A DNA stretch of 64,000 bases from Neomegalonema perideroedes DSM 15528. GTDB lineage: Bacteria; Pseudomonadota; Alphaproteobacteria; Rhodobacterales; Rhodobacteraceae. A program made the position numbers and the translations under genes. Location of the stretch: positions 71,495 to 135,494 of the forward strand of contig NZ_KB893653.1 of the NCBI RefSeq assembly GCF_000374145.1. Direction: 5' to 3'. How positions within the stretch are numbered: the first letter of the stretch is position 1; every line of letters begins with the position of its first letter. A model generated the notes under the pieces. That model was not told the origin of the DNA. It saw only the letters and a list, made by a program, of their open reading frames with translations, and ran no database searches. This document shows, one piece after another, positions 8,661 to 17,402 of this stretch.

Positions 8661-9848
8661 TCAGCGCGGCAAAGCCTGCTCGACCAGACGCACCCAATAG
8701 GCCGTTCCCCAAGGAGCGGCCTCGTCGTTGAAGTCGTAGCGCGGATCATGCAGCGGCGCCCCCGGCCCGGTCCCCATCAGCATGAAGCAGCCCGGACGCG
8801 CCCGCGCCATGAAGGAGAAGTCTTCGGCGCCCATGGTCGGCTGAACGTCGCCCACCACCGTCTCCGAGACCTCCGAGGCCACGCCCAGAGCGAAGCGCGT
8901 CGCCTCGGCCTCGTTGACGGTCGGCGGATAATAGCCCTCCATCTTGCGTTCGATCCCGGCGGTCAGGCCATAGGCGGCGGCCGTGTCGCGGACGATGCGG
9001 GTCATCTCGGCGTAGATGCGTTCATGGGTCTCCTCGTCGAAGCTGCGGACGGTGCCGCGCAATTCGGCGAGTTCGGAGATGACGTTGAAGGCCGTGCCCG
9101 CATGGAACTGCGTCACGGAGAGCACCGCGGGCTGAAGCGGATCCACCGCGCGCGAGACCACCGTCTGAAGCGCCAGCACGATGGCCGAAGCGCAGGGGAT
9201 GGGATCGCGGCCCTGATGGGGCTGGGCGGCGTGTCCGCCCTTGCCGTGAATCTTGATGGCGAATTCGTCGGCGGCGGCCAGCAGCGGCCCCGTGCGGGTG
9301 AAGAAGGCGCCCACCGGGGCGTTGGGCCAGTTATGCATCCCGAAGACCTGACGCGCCGGGAAACGCTCGAAGAGTCCGTCGCGGATCATGGCGGCGGCGC
9401 CCGCTCCGCCTTCTTCGGCGGGCTGGAAGACGAAATAGACCGTGCCTTTGAAATTCCGCGAGGCCGCCAGCAGCTTCGCCGCCCCGAGCAGCATGGTGGT
9501 GTGGCCGTCATGGCCGCAGGCGTGCATCACGCCCGGATGCAGCGAGGCGTGATCGACGCCGGATTCCTCGCCCATCGGCAAGGCGTCCATGTCGGCGCGC
9601 AGCAGAATGCGCCCGGATTCCTCGGCGGCGGGGCCGCCCGCGCCATGCAGAACGCCCACCACGCCGGTTCCGCCGAGCCCCGTCGCCACCTCGTCGAAGC
9701 CGAAATCGCGCAGAAGCTCGGCCACGCGGGCCGCCGTGCGGTTCTCCTGATAAGCGAGCTCCGGATGGCGATGGAAATCGCGGCGCCAGGCGCGCATCTC
9801 TTCGGCGATCTGAAGGACTTCGTTGCTCAGGGGCGGAGAGGCGTTCAT
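8661..9848 (-). CDS. M20-family amidohydrolase (aminoacylase/hippurate hydrolase type)
   Basis: 395-residue zinc-dependent hydrolase that cleaves N-acyl or amide bonds of amino acid derivatives in the cytoplasm. Seen: the metal site GHDGHTTMLLGA, the catalytic Glu in FQPAEEGGAGA, an M20 dimerisation domain in the middle, and the C-terminal metal-binding MGAEDFSF. The arrangement is that of hippurate hydrolase/HipO-like enzymes; the exact substrate is unknown. The ATG at 9848 is preferred (GAGGG nine bases upstream) over an in-frame start at 9881. It converges on the VOC gene with 15 bp between stops. Confidence 0.9.
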   Translation of the reverse strand: MNASPPLSNEVLQIAEEMRAWRRDFHRHPELAYQENRTAARVAELLRDFGFDEVATGLGGTGVVGVLHGAGGPAAEESGRILLRADMDALPMGEESGVDHASLHPGVMHACGHDGHTTMLLGAAKLLAASRNFKGTVYFVFQPAEEGGAGAAAMIRDGLFERFPARQVFGMHNWPNAPVGAFFTRTGPLLAAADEFAIKIHGKGGHAAQPHQGRDPIPCASAIVLALQTVVSRAVDPLQPAVLSVTQFHAGTAFNVISELAELRGTVRSFDEETHERIYAEMTRIVRDTAAAYGLTAGIERKMEGYYPPTVNEAEATRFALGVASEVSETVVGDVQPTMGAEDFSFMARARPGCFMLMGTGPGAPLHDPRYDFNDEAAPWGTAYWVRLVEQALPR

Positions 9849-9915
9849 GGCGGAGAGCCCTCGAAATTCACAATCTGACAATCTGAACGATTCCGGCCAG
9901 TATGGGCCTTTCGCG

Positions 9916-10659
9916 TCAAAAAGCCAGAGCGCGCCCCTCGCGGAGAATCGCTTCCGCCTCCGGCGTGAAGGCCCCGTCGGCTTGATGGAGGATCAGCGGA
10001 AAGGCCAGCCTCAGCGGCGAGCGTCCGCCCTTGATCCCGCGCAGGAGGATCAGCTTCGCGGGCAGGCCGGATTTGGGCGCCAGAGGCAGAATCGCCCATG
10101 AGCCCGCCCCGCCCTCCAGAGCCGCGAGGATCTCCGGCAGGCGCTCGACGCGCTGGACGACGGTCAGGCTTCCCCCCGGACGCAGACGCTTCAGCGCGCC
10201 CCTCAGCCAGACCGCCAGCGCGGCGCTTTCACGGTTGGCCTCGTCGCGGAGGATCTCCGGAGAGGCGGCGAATCCGGCGGGGAAATAAGGCGGATTGGTC
10301 AGCACATGGTCGAACTCCAGAGCCTTCAGCCCGGCGGGCGGCGCCTCGACCCGCCCGATATGGACCCGCCAAGCCAGCCCATTGGCGGCGGCGTTGGCCT
10401 CCGAGAGCGCGGCCATGGCCGGATTCCCCTCCAGCCCATGGAGGTCCAGCCCCCCCACCCTGCGCCCGAGGCAAAGCCCCGCCGCCCCCGCCCCCGATCC
10501 CCAATCCAAAACCCTCTCGCCGGGAAGCGCCGGAACGGCGGCCGCGAGCAAGGCCGCGTCGCTGGCCGAGCGGAAGCCCTTGCGGGGTTGGCGCAAAACC
10601 AGCCCGCCGCCGAGCATCCGGTTTTCGGTCAAATCGGCGGCTTCGGGGAGGTCGGTCAT
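9916..10659 (-). CDS. TrmN6-like tRNA/nucleic-acid adenine-N6 methyltransferase
   Basis: 247 residues. A Rossmann methyltransferase with VLDWGSGAGAAGLCL (SAM-binding motif I), an acidic motif II region and the adenine-N6 signature NPPY (about residue 122). The RMLGGGLVLRQPRKGFRSASDAALLA N-terminus is characteristic of alphaproteobacterial YfiC/TrmN6-like proteins, which methylate A37 of tRNA-Val in E. coli. That substrate is inferred here, not shown. The gene starts with ATG overlapping the stop of the DUF2007 gene by four bases, forming a two-gene unit that diverges from ispB. Confidence 0.82.
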   Translation of the reverse strand: MTDLPEAADLTENRMLGGGLVLRQPRKGFRSASDAALLAAAVPALPGERVLDWGSGAGAAGLCLGRRVGGLDLHGLEGNPAMAALSEANAAANGLAWRVHIGRVEAPPAGLKALEFDHVLTNPPYFPAGFAASPEILRDEANRESAALAVWLRGALKRLRPGGSLTVVQRVERLPEILAALEGGAGSWAILPLAPKSGLPAKLILLRGIKGGRSPLRLAFPLILHQADGAFTPEAEAILREGRALAF

Positions 10660-10886
10660 TCTTCCGGCGGCGGGGAAAGCTCGAAGCCGAGCGGCCGCAG
10701 GATCATCCGCGCTCGCGCGGCGTCTTCATCCGCGACCATCAACCGCTGAGGAATGAATCCCAGAGCCCCGCCGTAAAGCCCGCTCATATGGACGTCCAGA
10801 AGGAAGAACTCTATAGCTTCGCCCTGAAGATAGGCCCGCGCGGCGGCGATCACCGTGGGGTCGGTCGTCTTGAGGATCTCGATCAA
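10656..10886 (-). CDS. DUF2007 small putative signalling protein
   Basis: 76 residues, related to the small DUF2007 'putative signal transducing protein' family. Typical segments are EILKTTDPTVIAAARAYLQ, FFLLDVHMSGLYGG and RLMVADEDAARAR. Function is unknown. The best start is TTG at 10886-10884: a GGGAGG box lies six bases upstream and the family N-terminus begins there; an ATG at 10928 would add 14 unrelated residues. The last four bases overlap the ATG of the downstream TrmN6-like gene, so the two are probably co-translated. Confidence 0.75.
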   Translation of the reverse strand: MIEILKTTDPTVIAAARAYLQGEAIEFFLLDVHMSGLYGGALGFIPQRLMVADEDAARARMILRPLGFELSPPPEE

Positions 10887-10995
10887 GGGCGGCCTCCCTG
10901 ATGGGCGCGGGAATCGCGGCCGGCCCATGATCCGGCCTCAGGGGGTCTTTGTCAAAGCGCCGCGACGCGGGCGGCGGTCTCAGGAGTAAAGACGC

Positions 10996-12003
10996 ATGGC
11001 GGAAGTCACGGCGATGGATCGTCTGGCGCGGCGCACGGCCGAGGGTCTGAAGCTCGCGGATTCCGAATTGCGCGGCCGCATGTCCAGCAAGGCGGCGCCG
11101 CTGATCGAGCAGCTTTCGGCCCATCTCATCGAGGCGGGCGGCAAGAGGGTGCGTCCGGCGCTGACCCTCGCGGCGGCGGAGCTCTGCGGCGGCGGCGGAG
11201 ATTCCGGCGTCAACCGCGGCGCGGCCAAGATGGCGGCGGCGGTGGAGTTCGTCCACACCGCGACCCTGCTGCACGACGACGTGGTGGATGAAAGCGCCCT
11301 GCGGCGCGGACGGCCCTCGGCCAACATCCTTTACGGCAACAAGCCCAGCGTGCTGGTGGGCGACTTCCTCTTCGCCCGCAGCTTTCAGCTCATGGTGGAG
11401 GCCGGATCCATGGAGGCCCTGCGCATCCTCGCCGACGCCTCCGCGACCATCGCCGAGGGCGAGGTCATGCAGCTCGCCACCGCCAACAACCTCGCCACCA
11501 CCGAGGCGCAGCATCTGGCGGTGATCCGCGCCAAGACGGCGGCGCTCTTCTCCGCCGCGACCGAGACCGGCGCCGTTCTGGCCGAGGGCTCGCCGGAGCA
11601 GCGCGAGGCTCTGCGGATCTACGGCGACCGGCTCGGCGTCGCCTTCCAGATGGCCGACGACGCGCTGGATTACGGCGGCCAGACCCGCAAGCTCGGCAAA
11701 AACGCCGGAGACGACTTCCGCGAAGGCAAAGTCACCGCGCCGGTCATGATCGCCTTCGCCCGCGCCGCCTCCGAGGACGAGCGCGAATTCTGGCGGCGGA
11801 CCATCGAGAAGAAGCGTCAGGAGCCGGAGGATTTCGGCCACGCCCTGACTCTGCTGACCCGCCATGGCGCGGTGCGCGAGACCATCGCCCGCGCCCGCAT
11901 CTGGGGCGAGGAGGCGAAGACCGCGCTGGAGATCTTCCCGCCGAGCGAATTGCGCGGGATTCTGGCCGATCTCGTCGATTACTGCGTCGAGCGCGCCGCC
12001 TGA
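10996..12003 (+). CDS. ispB: Octaprenyl/decaprenyl diphosphate synthase (polyprenyl synthetase)
   Basis: 335-residue trans-isoprenyl diphosphate synthase that elongates FPP with IPP to make the long side chain of ubiquinone. Seen: GGKRVRPALTL, the first Asp-rich motif LLHDDVVDES (about residue 93), GDFLFARSF, and the second Asp-rich motif ADDALDYGG (about residue 220). Small residues ahead of the first Asp-rich motif suit a long-chain product; C50 is expected for alphaproteobacteria but cannot be measured here. The ATG follows AGGAG. It diverges from the DUF2007/TrmN6 pair. Confidence 0.93.
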   Translation: MAEVTAMDRLARRTAEGLKLADSELRGRMSSKAAPLIEQLSAHLIEAGGKRVRPALTLAAAELCGGGGDSGVNRGAAKMAAAVEFVHTATLLHDDVVDESALRRGRPSANILYGNKPSVLVGDFLFARSFQLMVEAGSMEALRILADASATIAEGEVMQLATANNLATTEAQHLAVIRAKTAALFSAATETGAVLAEGSPEQREALRIYGDRLGVAFQMADDALDYGGQTRKLGKNAGDDFREGKVTAPVMIAFARAASEDEREFWRRTIEKKRQEPEDFGHALTLLTRHGAVRETIARARIWGEEAKTALEIFPPSELRGILADLVDYCVERAA

Positions 12004-12024
12004 ATCGCCGCCTGAATCGCCGCC
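11995..12024 (+). repeat. 12-bp tandem repeat over the ispB stop codon
   Basis: GCCGCCTGAATC is present twice in tandem, followed by a third GCCGCC. Each unit carries a TGA, so the ispB stop codon is effectively repeated at 12-bp intervals. Probably slippage, with no obvious function. Confidence 0.8.
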
Positions 12025-12040
12025 TGACCGAAGGCTTTGG

Positions 12041-12640
12041 TCAGCTCCGCTCGCCGGGCGCGGCCCGAGCGAGCAGACGCGGCAAAGGCGTCCAGAGCAG
12101 CAGGAAGGCGCCGAGCGCCGCCCCGCCCGCCGCCAGAGCGAGCAGCGGGAACAACTGGTTGAAGTCCATGCTCCTGACGCTGCGGGTCGCGCCCAGCGTC
12201 AGAGAGGCCAGCCAGCAGGTCGTCGAGACGATTCCGGCGAAGGTCAGCCCGAGCCGCAGCCCGAAGGGAATCTCGCGGAAGGGCCGGCGCCCCCATTCCC
12301 GCATGATCGGCAGGACGTATTCCTTGATCAGCAGGGCGTTGGCCGTCAGCAAGGCGACGGAGCCGATCTTCATGACCAGCTTCGGCGTGAAGCGCTCGGG
12401 GTCGAAGCGCGTCAGATCGTAGACCAGCAGGATTCCGGTGATCCAGAGCCCCGCCAGCGCCCAGCTCGCCAGATCATGGGCGCGCAGCAGCAGACCGAAC
12501 CGCTCTTTGGTCAGGCCCTCCTGCGAACTGGCGAGATAAAGCCCGTCGGCGGCCATGGCCACGCCGAAACCCGCGACGAAGGTCAGGAGATGCGCCACGC
12601 GAGCGAAATCGGAGAGGAAAAGGGGCAAGCCTGTGGTCAT
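12041..12640 (-). CDS. Integral membrane protein of unknown function
   Basis: 199 residues with about five hydrophobic segments: residues ~15-33, ~60-78, ~90-105, ~130-150 and ~165-185. The N-terminal part (FARVAHLLTFVAGFGVAMAADG) and GLWITGILLVYD resemble small conserved inner-membrane proteins of Rhodobacterales-type genomes, but no named family was recognised. It converges on ispB with 37 bp between stops and has an AT-richer region upstream that may hold its promoter. No functional partner is visible. Confidence 0.65.
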   Translation of the reverse strand: MTTGLPLFLSDFARVAHLLTFVAGFGVAMAADGLYLASSQEGLTKERFGLLLRAHDLASWALAGLWITGILLVYDLTRFDPERFTPKLVMKIGSVALLTANALLIKEYVLPIMREWGRRPFREIPFGLRLGLTFAGIVSTTCWLASLTLGATRSVRSMDFNQLFPLLALAAGGAALGAFLLLWTPLPRLLARAAPGERS

Positions 12641-12980
12641 GGTCTCGGGTCCGAATGGTCAGGGAACGCCTCATGCGGCGTATGAATTTCGCATTGCGGC
12701 CATTCTATCACGAATCAGTGAGCCTCAGGATGAAATTCGGCGCGGCGGAGAGCGAAAATCTCAGAAATACCGCTGTAAGAACAATACAGTATACGGAGAC
12801 GCTCCAAAATCGACGGCCTCATCGCTTGAATTCCGCATATCCGCATATCGCAAAAAGCGAGCGCCCCGCCTCCCTCGCCCCTCTCCGTGGAGAAGGCCGG
12901 AGCGGCCGCAATCCTCCGGTTCCCAAAACCGCGCCCGCGCCTTAAGAAGCCGACTCTGAGGCTGGAAGAGAGACAAACCT
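12641..12980. other. Divergent intergenic region with AT-richer core
   Basis: 340 bases separate the divergent membrane-protein gene and truB. The middle (about 12700-12860) is clearly richer in A+T than its surroundings. It contains two adjacent copies of CGCATATC near 12836-12851 that could be an operator or promoter. No open frame with a ribosome binding site was found. Confidence 0.5.
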
Positions 12981-13880
12981 ATGAAGCGCGAGATTCACGG
13001 CTGGCTTCTGCTCGACAAGCCGGTCGGCCTCGGCTCGACTCAGGCGCTGGGCAAGGCGCGCTGGGCTCTGAAGGCGAAGAAGGCGGGCCATGCGGGCACC
13101 CTCGACCCTCTGGCGAGCGGGCTTCTGGCCCTCGCTTTCGGCGAGGCGACCAAGACCATCCCCTTCGCCATGGGCGGGCTCAAGACCTATCGCTTCGCGG
13201 CGCGCTGGGGCTTCGAGACCGAAACCGACGATTCCGAGGGCGAACCGCGCCTGATCTCGGAGGCCCGCCCCTCGCCGGAGGCCATCCGCGCGGTCCTGCC
13301 GGGATTCCACGGCGAGATTCAGCAAAAGCCTCCCGCCTATTCGGCCATCAAGATCGACGGCGAACGCGCTTACGACCTCGCCCGCGCCGGAGAGGCGCCC
13401 GAAATGGCCGCCCGCCCCATCTGGATCGAAAGCCTGACCTATCTGGAGGCGGAATCCGCGCCGGATCTCGGCCGCTTCGAGATGACCTGCGGCAAAGGCG
13501 GCTACGTGCGCTCCATGGCGCGCGACCTCGGACGGGCGCTCGGCTGCGGCGCCTATGTGACGGAGCTTCGGCGCCTCAGAGCGGGTCCATTCGCTTTGGA
13601 TCAGGCGATTTCTCTGGAAAGCCTCGAAGCTTTGCGCGATAACCCGCACGCGCTCACGCGCCTGCTGCCCGTCTCGACCGGTCTGGACGACATCCCGGTT
13701 CTGGCCGTGACGGAGGCTGAAGCGGCCCATATCCGCCAGGGAAGGGCCGTTCCGGCGGCGGGAGTCCTCTCCCTTCACGACGGCGATAAGCTCTGGGCGT
13801 CCCTCGCGGGCGAGCCGGTGGCCATCGGCCATATGGAGGAGGGGAGATTCCAGCCGGACCGGGTGTTCAACCTCGCCTGA
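12981..13880 (+). CDS. truB: tRNA pseudouridine(55) synthase
   Basis: 299 residues. TruB converts U55 of the tRNA T-loop to pseudouridine. The catalytic Asp is D42 in [12 protein letters not shown]. Other family motifs are [40 protein letters not shown] and [13 protein letters not shown], and a small C-terminal PUA-like part follows residue ~240. A GGAAGAGAG ribosome binding site precedes the ATG. rpsO begins 13 bp after the stop, then pnp, the normal alphaproteobacterial order, so the three are likely co-transcribed. Confidence 0.95.
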   Translation: MKREIHGWLLLDKPVGLGSTQALGKARWALKAKKAGHAGTLDPLASGLLALAFGEATKTIPFAMGGLKTYRFAARWGFETETDDSEGEPRLISEARPSPEAIRAVLPGFHGEIQQKPPAYSAIKIDGERAYDLARAGEAPEMAARPIWIESLTYLEAESAPDLGRFEMTCGKGGYVRSMARDLGRALGCGAYVTELRRLRAGPFALDQAISLESLEALRDNPHALTRLLPVSTGLDDIPVLAVTEAEAAHIRQGRAVPAAGVLSLHDGDKLWASLAGEPVAIGHMEEGRFQPDRVFNLA

Positions 13881-13893
13881 TATGGAGGCCCCG

Positions 13894-14163
13894 ATGTCGA
13901 TCGCCGCAGACCGCAAAATCGAAGTGGTTCAGGAATACGCGACCAAAGCCGGAGACACCGGCTCGCCCGAAGTGCAGGTCGCGCTGCTCACCGAGCGGAT
14001 CAACAACCTGACCGGCCATTTCAAAGACCACAAGAAAGACAACCATTCGCGCCGCGGCCTGCTGCGCATGGTCAGCCGCCGCCGCAAGCTCCTCGACTAT
14101 CTCAAGGACCGCGACGAGGCCCGTTATCAGGAGCTGATCAAGCGCCTGAACCTGCGCAAATAA
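13894..14163 (+). CDS. rpsO: 30S ribosomal protein S15
   Basis: 89 residues, exactly the family length. S15 binds the 16S rRNA central domain early in small-subunit assembly. Recognised by [40 protein letters not shown] and YLKDRD. The start at 13894 (TGGAGG eight bases upstream) is preferred over an in-frame ATG at 13882. It sits between truB and pnp, and a GC-rich hairpin follows. Confidence 0.97.
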   Translation: MSIAADRKIEVVQEYATKAGDTGSPEVQVALLTERINNLTGHFKDHKKDNHSRRGLLRMVSRRRKLLDYLKDRDEARYQELIKRLNLRK

Positions 14164-14174
14164 GATCATCTGGC

Positions 14175-14194
14175 GGGCGCGCTGCGGCGCGCCC
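14175..14194 (+). terminator. Hairpin after rpsO
   Basis: An 8-bp stem GGGCGCGC/GCGCGCCC with a TGCG loop lies 11 bp after the rpsO stop and is followed by GTTCTCTTT. The T-run is weak; it may be a partial terminator, or an RNA-processing hairpin upstream of pnp. Confidence 0.5.
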
Positions 14195-14365
14195 GTTCTC
14201 TTTGCGCCTGCCCGCGCGGCCCTGACCGCCCGGCCGAGGCGCCCGAAGCGCGCCGCCTCTCCGGCCCGGAGGCGGAGCGAGGATGTCCTTAGGAACGGGC
14301 CATGACGCGCCGCAGGGGCGGCGACGGCGAAGCCTCAGGGCGGCTCCGCCGGGATAGGATGAAGC

Positions 14366-16615
14366 ATGTTCGACGTAGTTCGTAAGGAATTGAATTGGGG
14401 CGGCGTGCCCCTCGTGCTGGAGACCGGGCGCATGGCCCGTCAGGCCGACGGGGCGGTGCTCGTCACCTTCGGCGAGACGACGGTGCTCTGCACGGCGGTC
14501 TTCAATAAATCGGTGAAGCCGGGCGTGGATTTCTTCCCGCTCACCGTGAATTATCAAGAAAAATTTTACGCCGCGGGCAAGATCCCCGGCGGCTTCTTCA
14601 AACGCGAATCCCGGCCCTCGGAGAAGGAGACCCTCGTCTCCCGCCTCATCGACCGCCCGATTCGTCCGCTTTTCGCGGAAGGCTTCTATAACGAGACTCA
14701 GGTCGTGGCGACCGTCCTCAGCCATGACCTCGAGAACGATCCCGACATCGCGGCCATGATCGGCGCCTCGGCGGCGCTGACGATCTCCGGCGCGCCCTTC
14801 CTCGGGCCCATCGGCGGCGCGCGCGTCGGCTTCTTCGACGGAAAATATAAGCTCAACCCGACCACGGCCGAGTTGAAGGACACCCGTCTCGACCTCGTGG
14901 TGGCGGGCACCGCCGACGCGGTGATGATGGTCGAATCCGAGGCGCACGAGCTTTCCGAAGAGGAGATGCTCGGCGCGGTGGTCTTCGGCCATGAGCAGAT
15001 GCAGCCGGTGATCGACCTGATCATCAGCCTCGCGGAGGAAGCCGCCAAGGAGCCCTTCGAGTTCAAGGCGCCCGACAAGTCGGCTCTGCTGGCCAAGGCG
15101 CGCGATCTGGTCGGGGCGGATCTGGCGAAAGCCTTCTCCACCGTGGTCAAGCAGGATCGCCGCAGCCAGATCGACGTCGCGCATCAGAAGCTGATCGCCG
15201 GTCTGACCCCGGAGGAGGCCGCCGACGGCCTCGCGGTTCAGGGCGCCTTCAAGCAGCTCGAATCCGACGTGGTCCGCGGCCGCATCCTCGACGAGGGCCG
15301 CCGCATCGACGGCCGCGACCTCGTGACGGTGCGCCCCATCGTGGCGGAGGCGGGCGTTCTGCCGCGCACCCACGGCTCGGCGCTCTTCACGCGCGGCGAG
15401 ACTCAGGCTCTGGCGGTGATCACGCTCGGCACGGGCGACGACGAGCAGGTCATGGACGCGCTCGAAGGCGAATATCGCGAGCGCTTCCTGCTGCATTACA
15501 ATTTCCCCCCCTTCTCGGTGGGCGAGGCGGGCCGCATGGGCGCGCCGGGCCGTCGCGAGATCGGCCATGGCAAGCTCGCCTGGCGCGCGCTGCGTCCGAT
15601 GCTCCCGGCCGCGACGGACTTCCCCTACACCATCCGCCTCGTCTCGGAGATTCTGGAGTCCAACGGCTCCTCCTCCATGGCGACGGTCTGCGGCGGCAGC
15701 CTCGCGATGATGGACGCGGGCGTTCCGCTGAAGCGTCCGGTGGCGGGCGTGGCCATGGGCCTCGTGCTTGAGGGCGAGCGCTTCGCGGTGCTCACCGACA
15801 TCCTCGGCGACGAGGACCACCTCGGCGACATGGACTTCAAGGTGGCCGGAACCGAGCAGGGCGTGACCTCGCTCCAGATGGACATCAAGGTGGCGGGCAT
15901 CACCCCGGCCATCATGAAGCAGGCGCTGGCTCAGGCCCGCGACGGCCGTCTGCACATCCTCGGCGAGATGTCGAAGGCTCTGTCCTCGGGCCGCGCCGAA
16001 TTCTCGGCCCATGCGCCCCGCATCGAGGTCATCCAGATCCCGACCGATAAGATCCGCGAAGTGATCGGTTCGGGCGGCAAGGTGATCCGCGAGATCGTGG
16101 AGCAGTCCGGCGCCAAGATCGACATCGGCGACGACGGCGTGGTCAAGATCGCCTCGGCCAACGCCGAGTCGATCCAGAAGGCCAAGGACCGGATCCTCGG
16201 CATCGCCGCCGAGCCGGAGCTTGGGAAGATCTACGAAGGCAAGGTCGTGAAGGTGATGGAGTTCGGCGCCTTCGTGAACTTCTTCGGCCCCCGCGACGGC
16301 CTCGTGCACGTCAGCCAGATGACGCCTGAGCGCAACGCGAAGCCCTCGGACATCGTCAAGGAAGGCGACATCGTCAAGGTGAAGCTCATGGGCTTCGACG
16401 AGCGCGGCAAGGTCCGCCTCTCGATGAAGGCCGTGGACCAGACCACCGGCGCCGAGATCGCCGGCGTGGCCGACGACGAAGGCCCGGCTCCGCGCGGCGA
16501 GCGTCCTCCGCGCCGCGAAGGCGGCGACCGGGGCGGAGATCGCGGCGGCGAGCGCCGGGACCGCGGCGGCGAGCGTCGCGGCGGCGGCGATCGCGGCGGC
16601 CATATCATCTCCTGA
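14366..16615 (+). CDS. pnp: Polynucleotide phosphorylase
   Basis: 749 residues. PNPase degrades RNA 3'-to-5' phosphorolytically and is a degradosome component. Domains in order: RNase PH-like 1 (about 1-215), helical linker, RNase PH-like 2 (about 310-540, with the conserved GRREIGHG and [11 protein letters not shown]), KH domain ([12 protein letters not shown], about 568) and S1 domain ([15 protein letters not shown]). The last ~45 residues are an Arg/Gly/Asp-rich tail with repeated GGDRGG/GGERR units, likely an RNA- or partner-binding extension as in other alphaproteobacteria. The start follows GGATAGGATGAAGC. A strong terminator lies 30 bp downstream. Confidence 0.97.
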   Translation: MFDVVRKELNWGGVPLVLETGRMARQADGAVLVTFGETTVLCTAVFNKSVKPGVDFFPLTVNYQEKFYAAGKIPGGFFKRESRPSEKETLVSRLIDRPIRPLFAEGFYNETQVVATVLSHDLENDPDIAAMIGASAALTISGAPFLGPIGGARVGFFDGKYKLNPTTAELKDTRLDLVVAGTADAVMMVESEAHELSEEEMLGAVVFGHEQMQPVIDLIISLAEEAAKEPFEFKAPDKSALLAKARDLVGADLAKAFSTVVKQDRRSQIDVAHQKLIAGLTPEEAADGLAVQGAFKQLESDVVRGRILDEGRRIDGRDLVTVRPIVAEAGVLPRTHGSALFTRGETQALAVITLGTGDDEQVMDALEGEYRERFLLHYNFPPFSVGEAGRMGAPGRREIGHGKLAWRALRPMLPAATDFPYTIRLVSEILESNGSSSMATVCGGSLAMMDAGVPLKRPVAGVAMGLVLEGERFAVLTDILGDEDHLGDMDFKVAGTEQGVTSLQMDIKVAGITPAIMKQALAQARDGRLHILGEMSKALSSGRAEFSAHAPRIEVIQIPTDKIREVIGSGGKVIREIVEQSGAKIDIGDDGVVKIASANAESIQKAKDRILGIAAEPELGKIYEGKVVKVMEFGAFVNFFGPRDGLVHVSQMTPERNAKPSDIVKEGDIVKVKLMGFDERGKVRLSMKAVDQTTGAEIAGVADDEGPAPRGERPPRREGGDRGGDRGGERRDRGGERRGGGDRGGHIIS

Positions 16616-16645
16616 TCGGGCTTTTGGTCCGACGACATGAAAAAG

Positions 16646-16675
16646 CCCCCTCCCGGTTCGCCGGGAGGGGGTTTT
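16646..16675 (+). terminator. Intrinsic terminator after pnp
   Basis: An 11-bp perfect stem CCCCCTCCCGG/CCGGGAGGGGG closed by a stable TTCG tetraloop, followed by TTTTCGTTT. An A-tract on the left side would also allow use by minus-strand transcripts arriving from prfH. Confidence 0.93.
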
Positions 16676-16681
16676 CGTTTG

Positions 16682-16720
16682 AGAGCGTTTTCCGATCAAG
16701 CGACATCGCTCAAACGCTCT
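16682..16720. repeat. Inverted repeat, first half of a composite palindromic element
   Basis: AGAGCGTTT (16682-16690) and its complement AAACGCTCT (16712-16720) flank an inner GCGA/TCGC pairing. The layout resembles composite palindromic elements seen in many copies in rhizobial and rhodobacterial genomes. It directly precedes the second palindrome at 16736-16777. Confidence 0.7.
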
Positions 16721-16735
16721 AAGCTTTTGTTTGCC

Positions 16736-16777
16736 GCGCAATTTATCCGAAAAGTCTGTCAACTTTTCGGATTGCGC
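16736..16777. repeat. Dispersed palindromic repeat, copy A (after prfH)
   Basis: An 11-bp perfect arm ATCCGAAAAGT/ACTTTTCGGAT around CTGTCA, extended by GCGCA/TGCGC. Sister copies are at 34924-34965 and 39702-39743. The right end runs into the prfH stop codon (16779-16781). Confidence 0.88.
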
Positions 16778-16778
16778 T

Positions 16779-17402
16779 CTAGGCTTCCGGCAGGAAGCGC
16801 GGCCCCTTGAAGCGCCGCACGGGCGCGCCGCGCTCAAGGGATTTATGCGCCAGCCAATCCTTGCGCCGGGCCGAGGCCGCCGCCAGAACCGCCTGACCCA
16901 TCAGCATCTCGCCGAGCCGCGCCAGAGCCGCCGCCTTATTGCGATGCTGAGACCGCTCCTCCCGCGCGACCACCGAAAGCCCGGTCGGGATATGGATCGC
17001 CCGCACCGCGCTGTCGGTGACGTTCTGATGCTGGCCGCCGGGGCCTCCCGCGCGGAAGGCCTCGAAACGCAGGTCGGCGGGCTCCAGCAGCGGCGCCTGC
17101 GGAATCTCGGGGGATTCATAGACGCCGATGAACCAGTTGCGCCGCTTATGATGCGGCCGCGCCGGGCTGTCGGCGGTCCAGAGGATCGTTCCCAGCCAGC
17201 GCCGCGCCAGAAGCTCCGCGCCTTCGCCGTAAAGCGTCGCCAGAGCCGAAACCGGGCCCCAGTCGTCCGGACGCGGGCCCTCGACGGCGGCGAAGTCGAG
17301 CCCCGCCTCCTCCGCCTCCGCCGCGAGCCGCCGCAGCGCATGCGCCGCCGCGAGCCGACATTCCGCAGGCCCCGCCCCGCTGGAGATGAGCAGACGTTTC
17401 AT
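16779..17402 (-). CDS. prfH: Peptide chain release factor H
   Basis: 207 residues. PrfH is a stand-alone class I release factor-like protein that carries the peptidyl-tRNA hydrolysis GGQ motif ([15 protein letters not shown] at 122-124) but lacks the RF1/RF2 codon-recognition domain. Published work on homologues shows that it frees peptide from ribosomes stalled by 16S rRNA decoding-centre cleavage, after which the partner RtcB religates the RNA. The N-terminal half ([14 protein letters not shown], then [13 protein letters not shown]) also fits the family. Its ATG overlaps the stop of the upstream rtcB-like gene by four bases, so the two proteins are coupled. The stop is abutted by palindromic repeat copy A. 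Confidence 0.93.
   Translation of the reverse strand: MKRLLISSGAGPAECRLAAAHALRRLAAEAEEAGLDFAAVEGPRPDDWGPVSALATLYGEGAELLARRWLGTILWTADSPARPHHKRRNWFIGVYESPEIPQAPLLEPADLRFEAFRAGGPGGQHQNVTDSAVRAIHIPTGLSVVAREERSQHRNKAAALARLGEMLMGQAVLAAASARRKDWLAHKSLERGAPVRRFKGPRFLPEA

Noticed and set aside
14138-16837. 899-codon minus-strand frame opposite pnp
   Set aside because: Shadow of pnp: very His/Asp/Leu-rich, no domain, no ribosome binding site.
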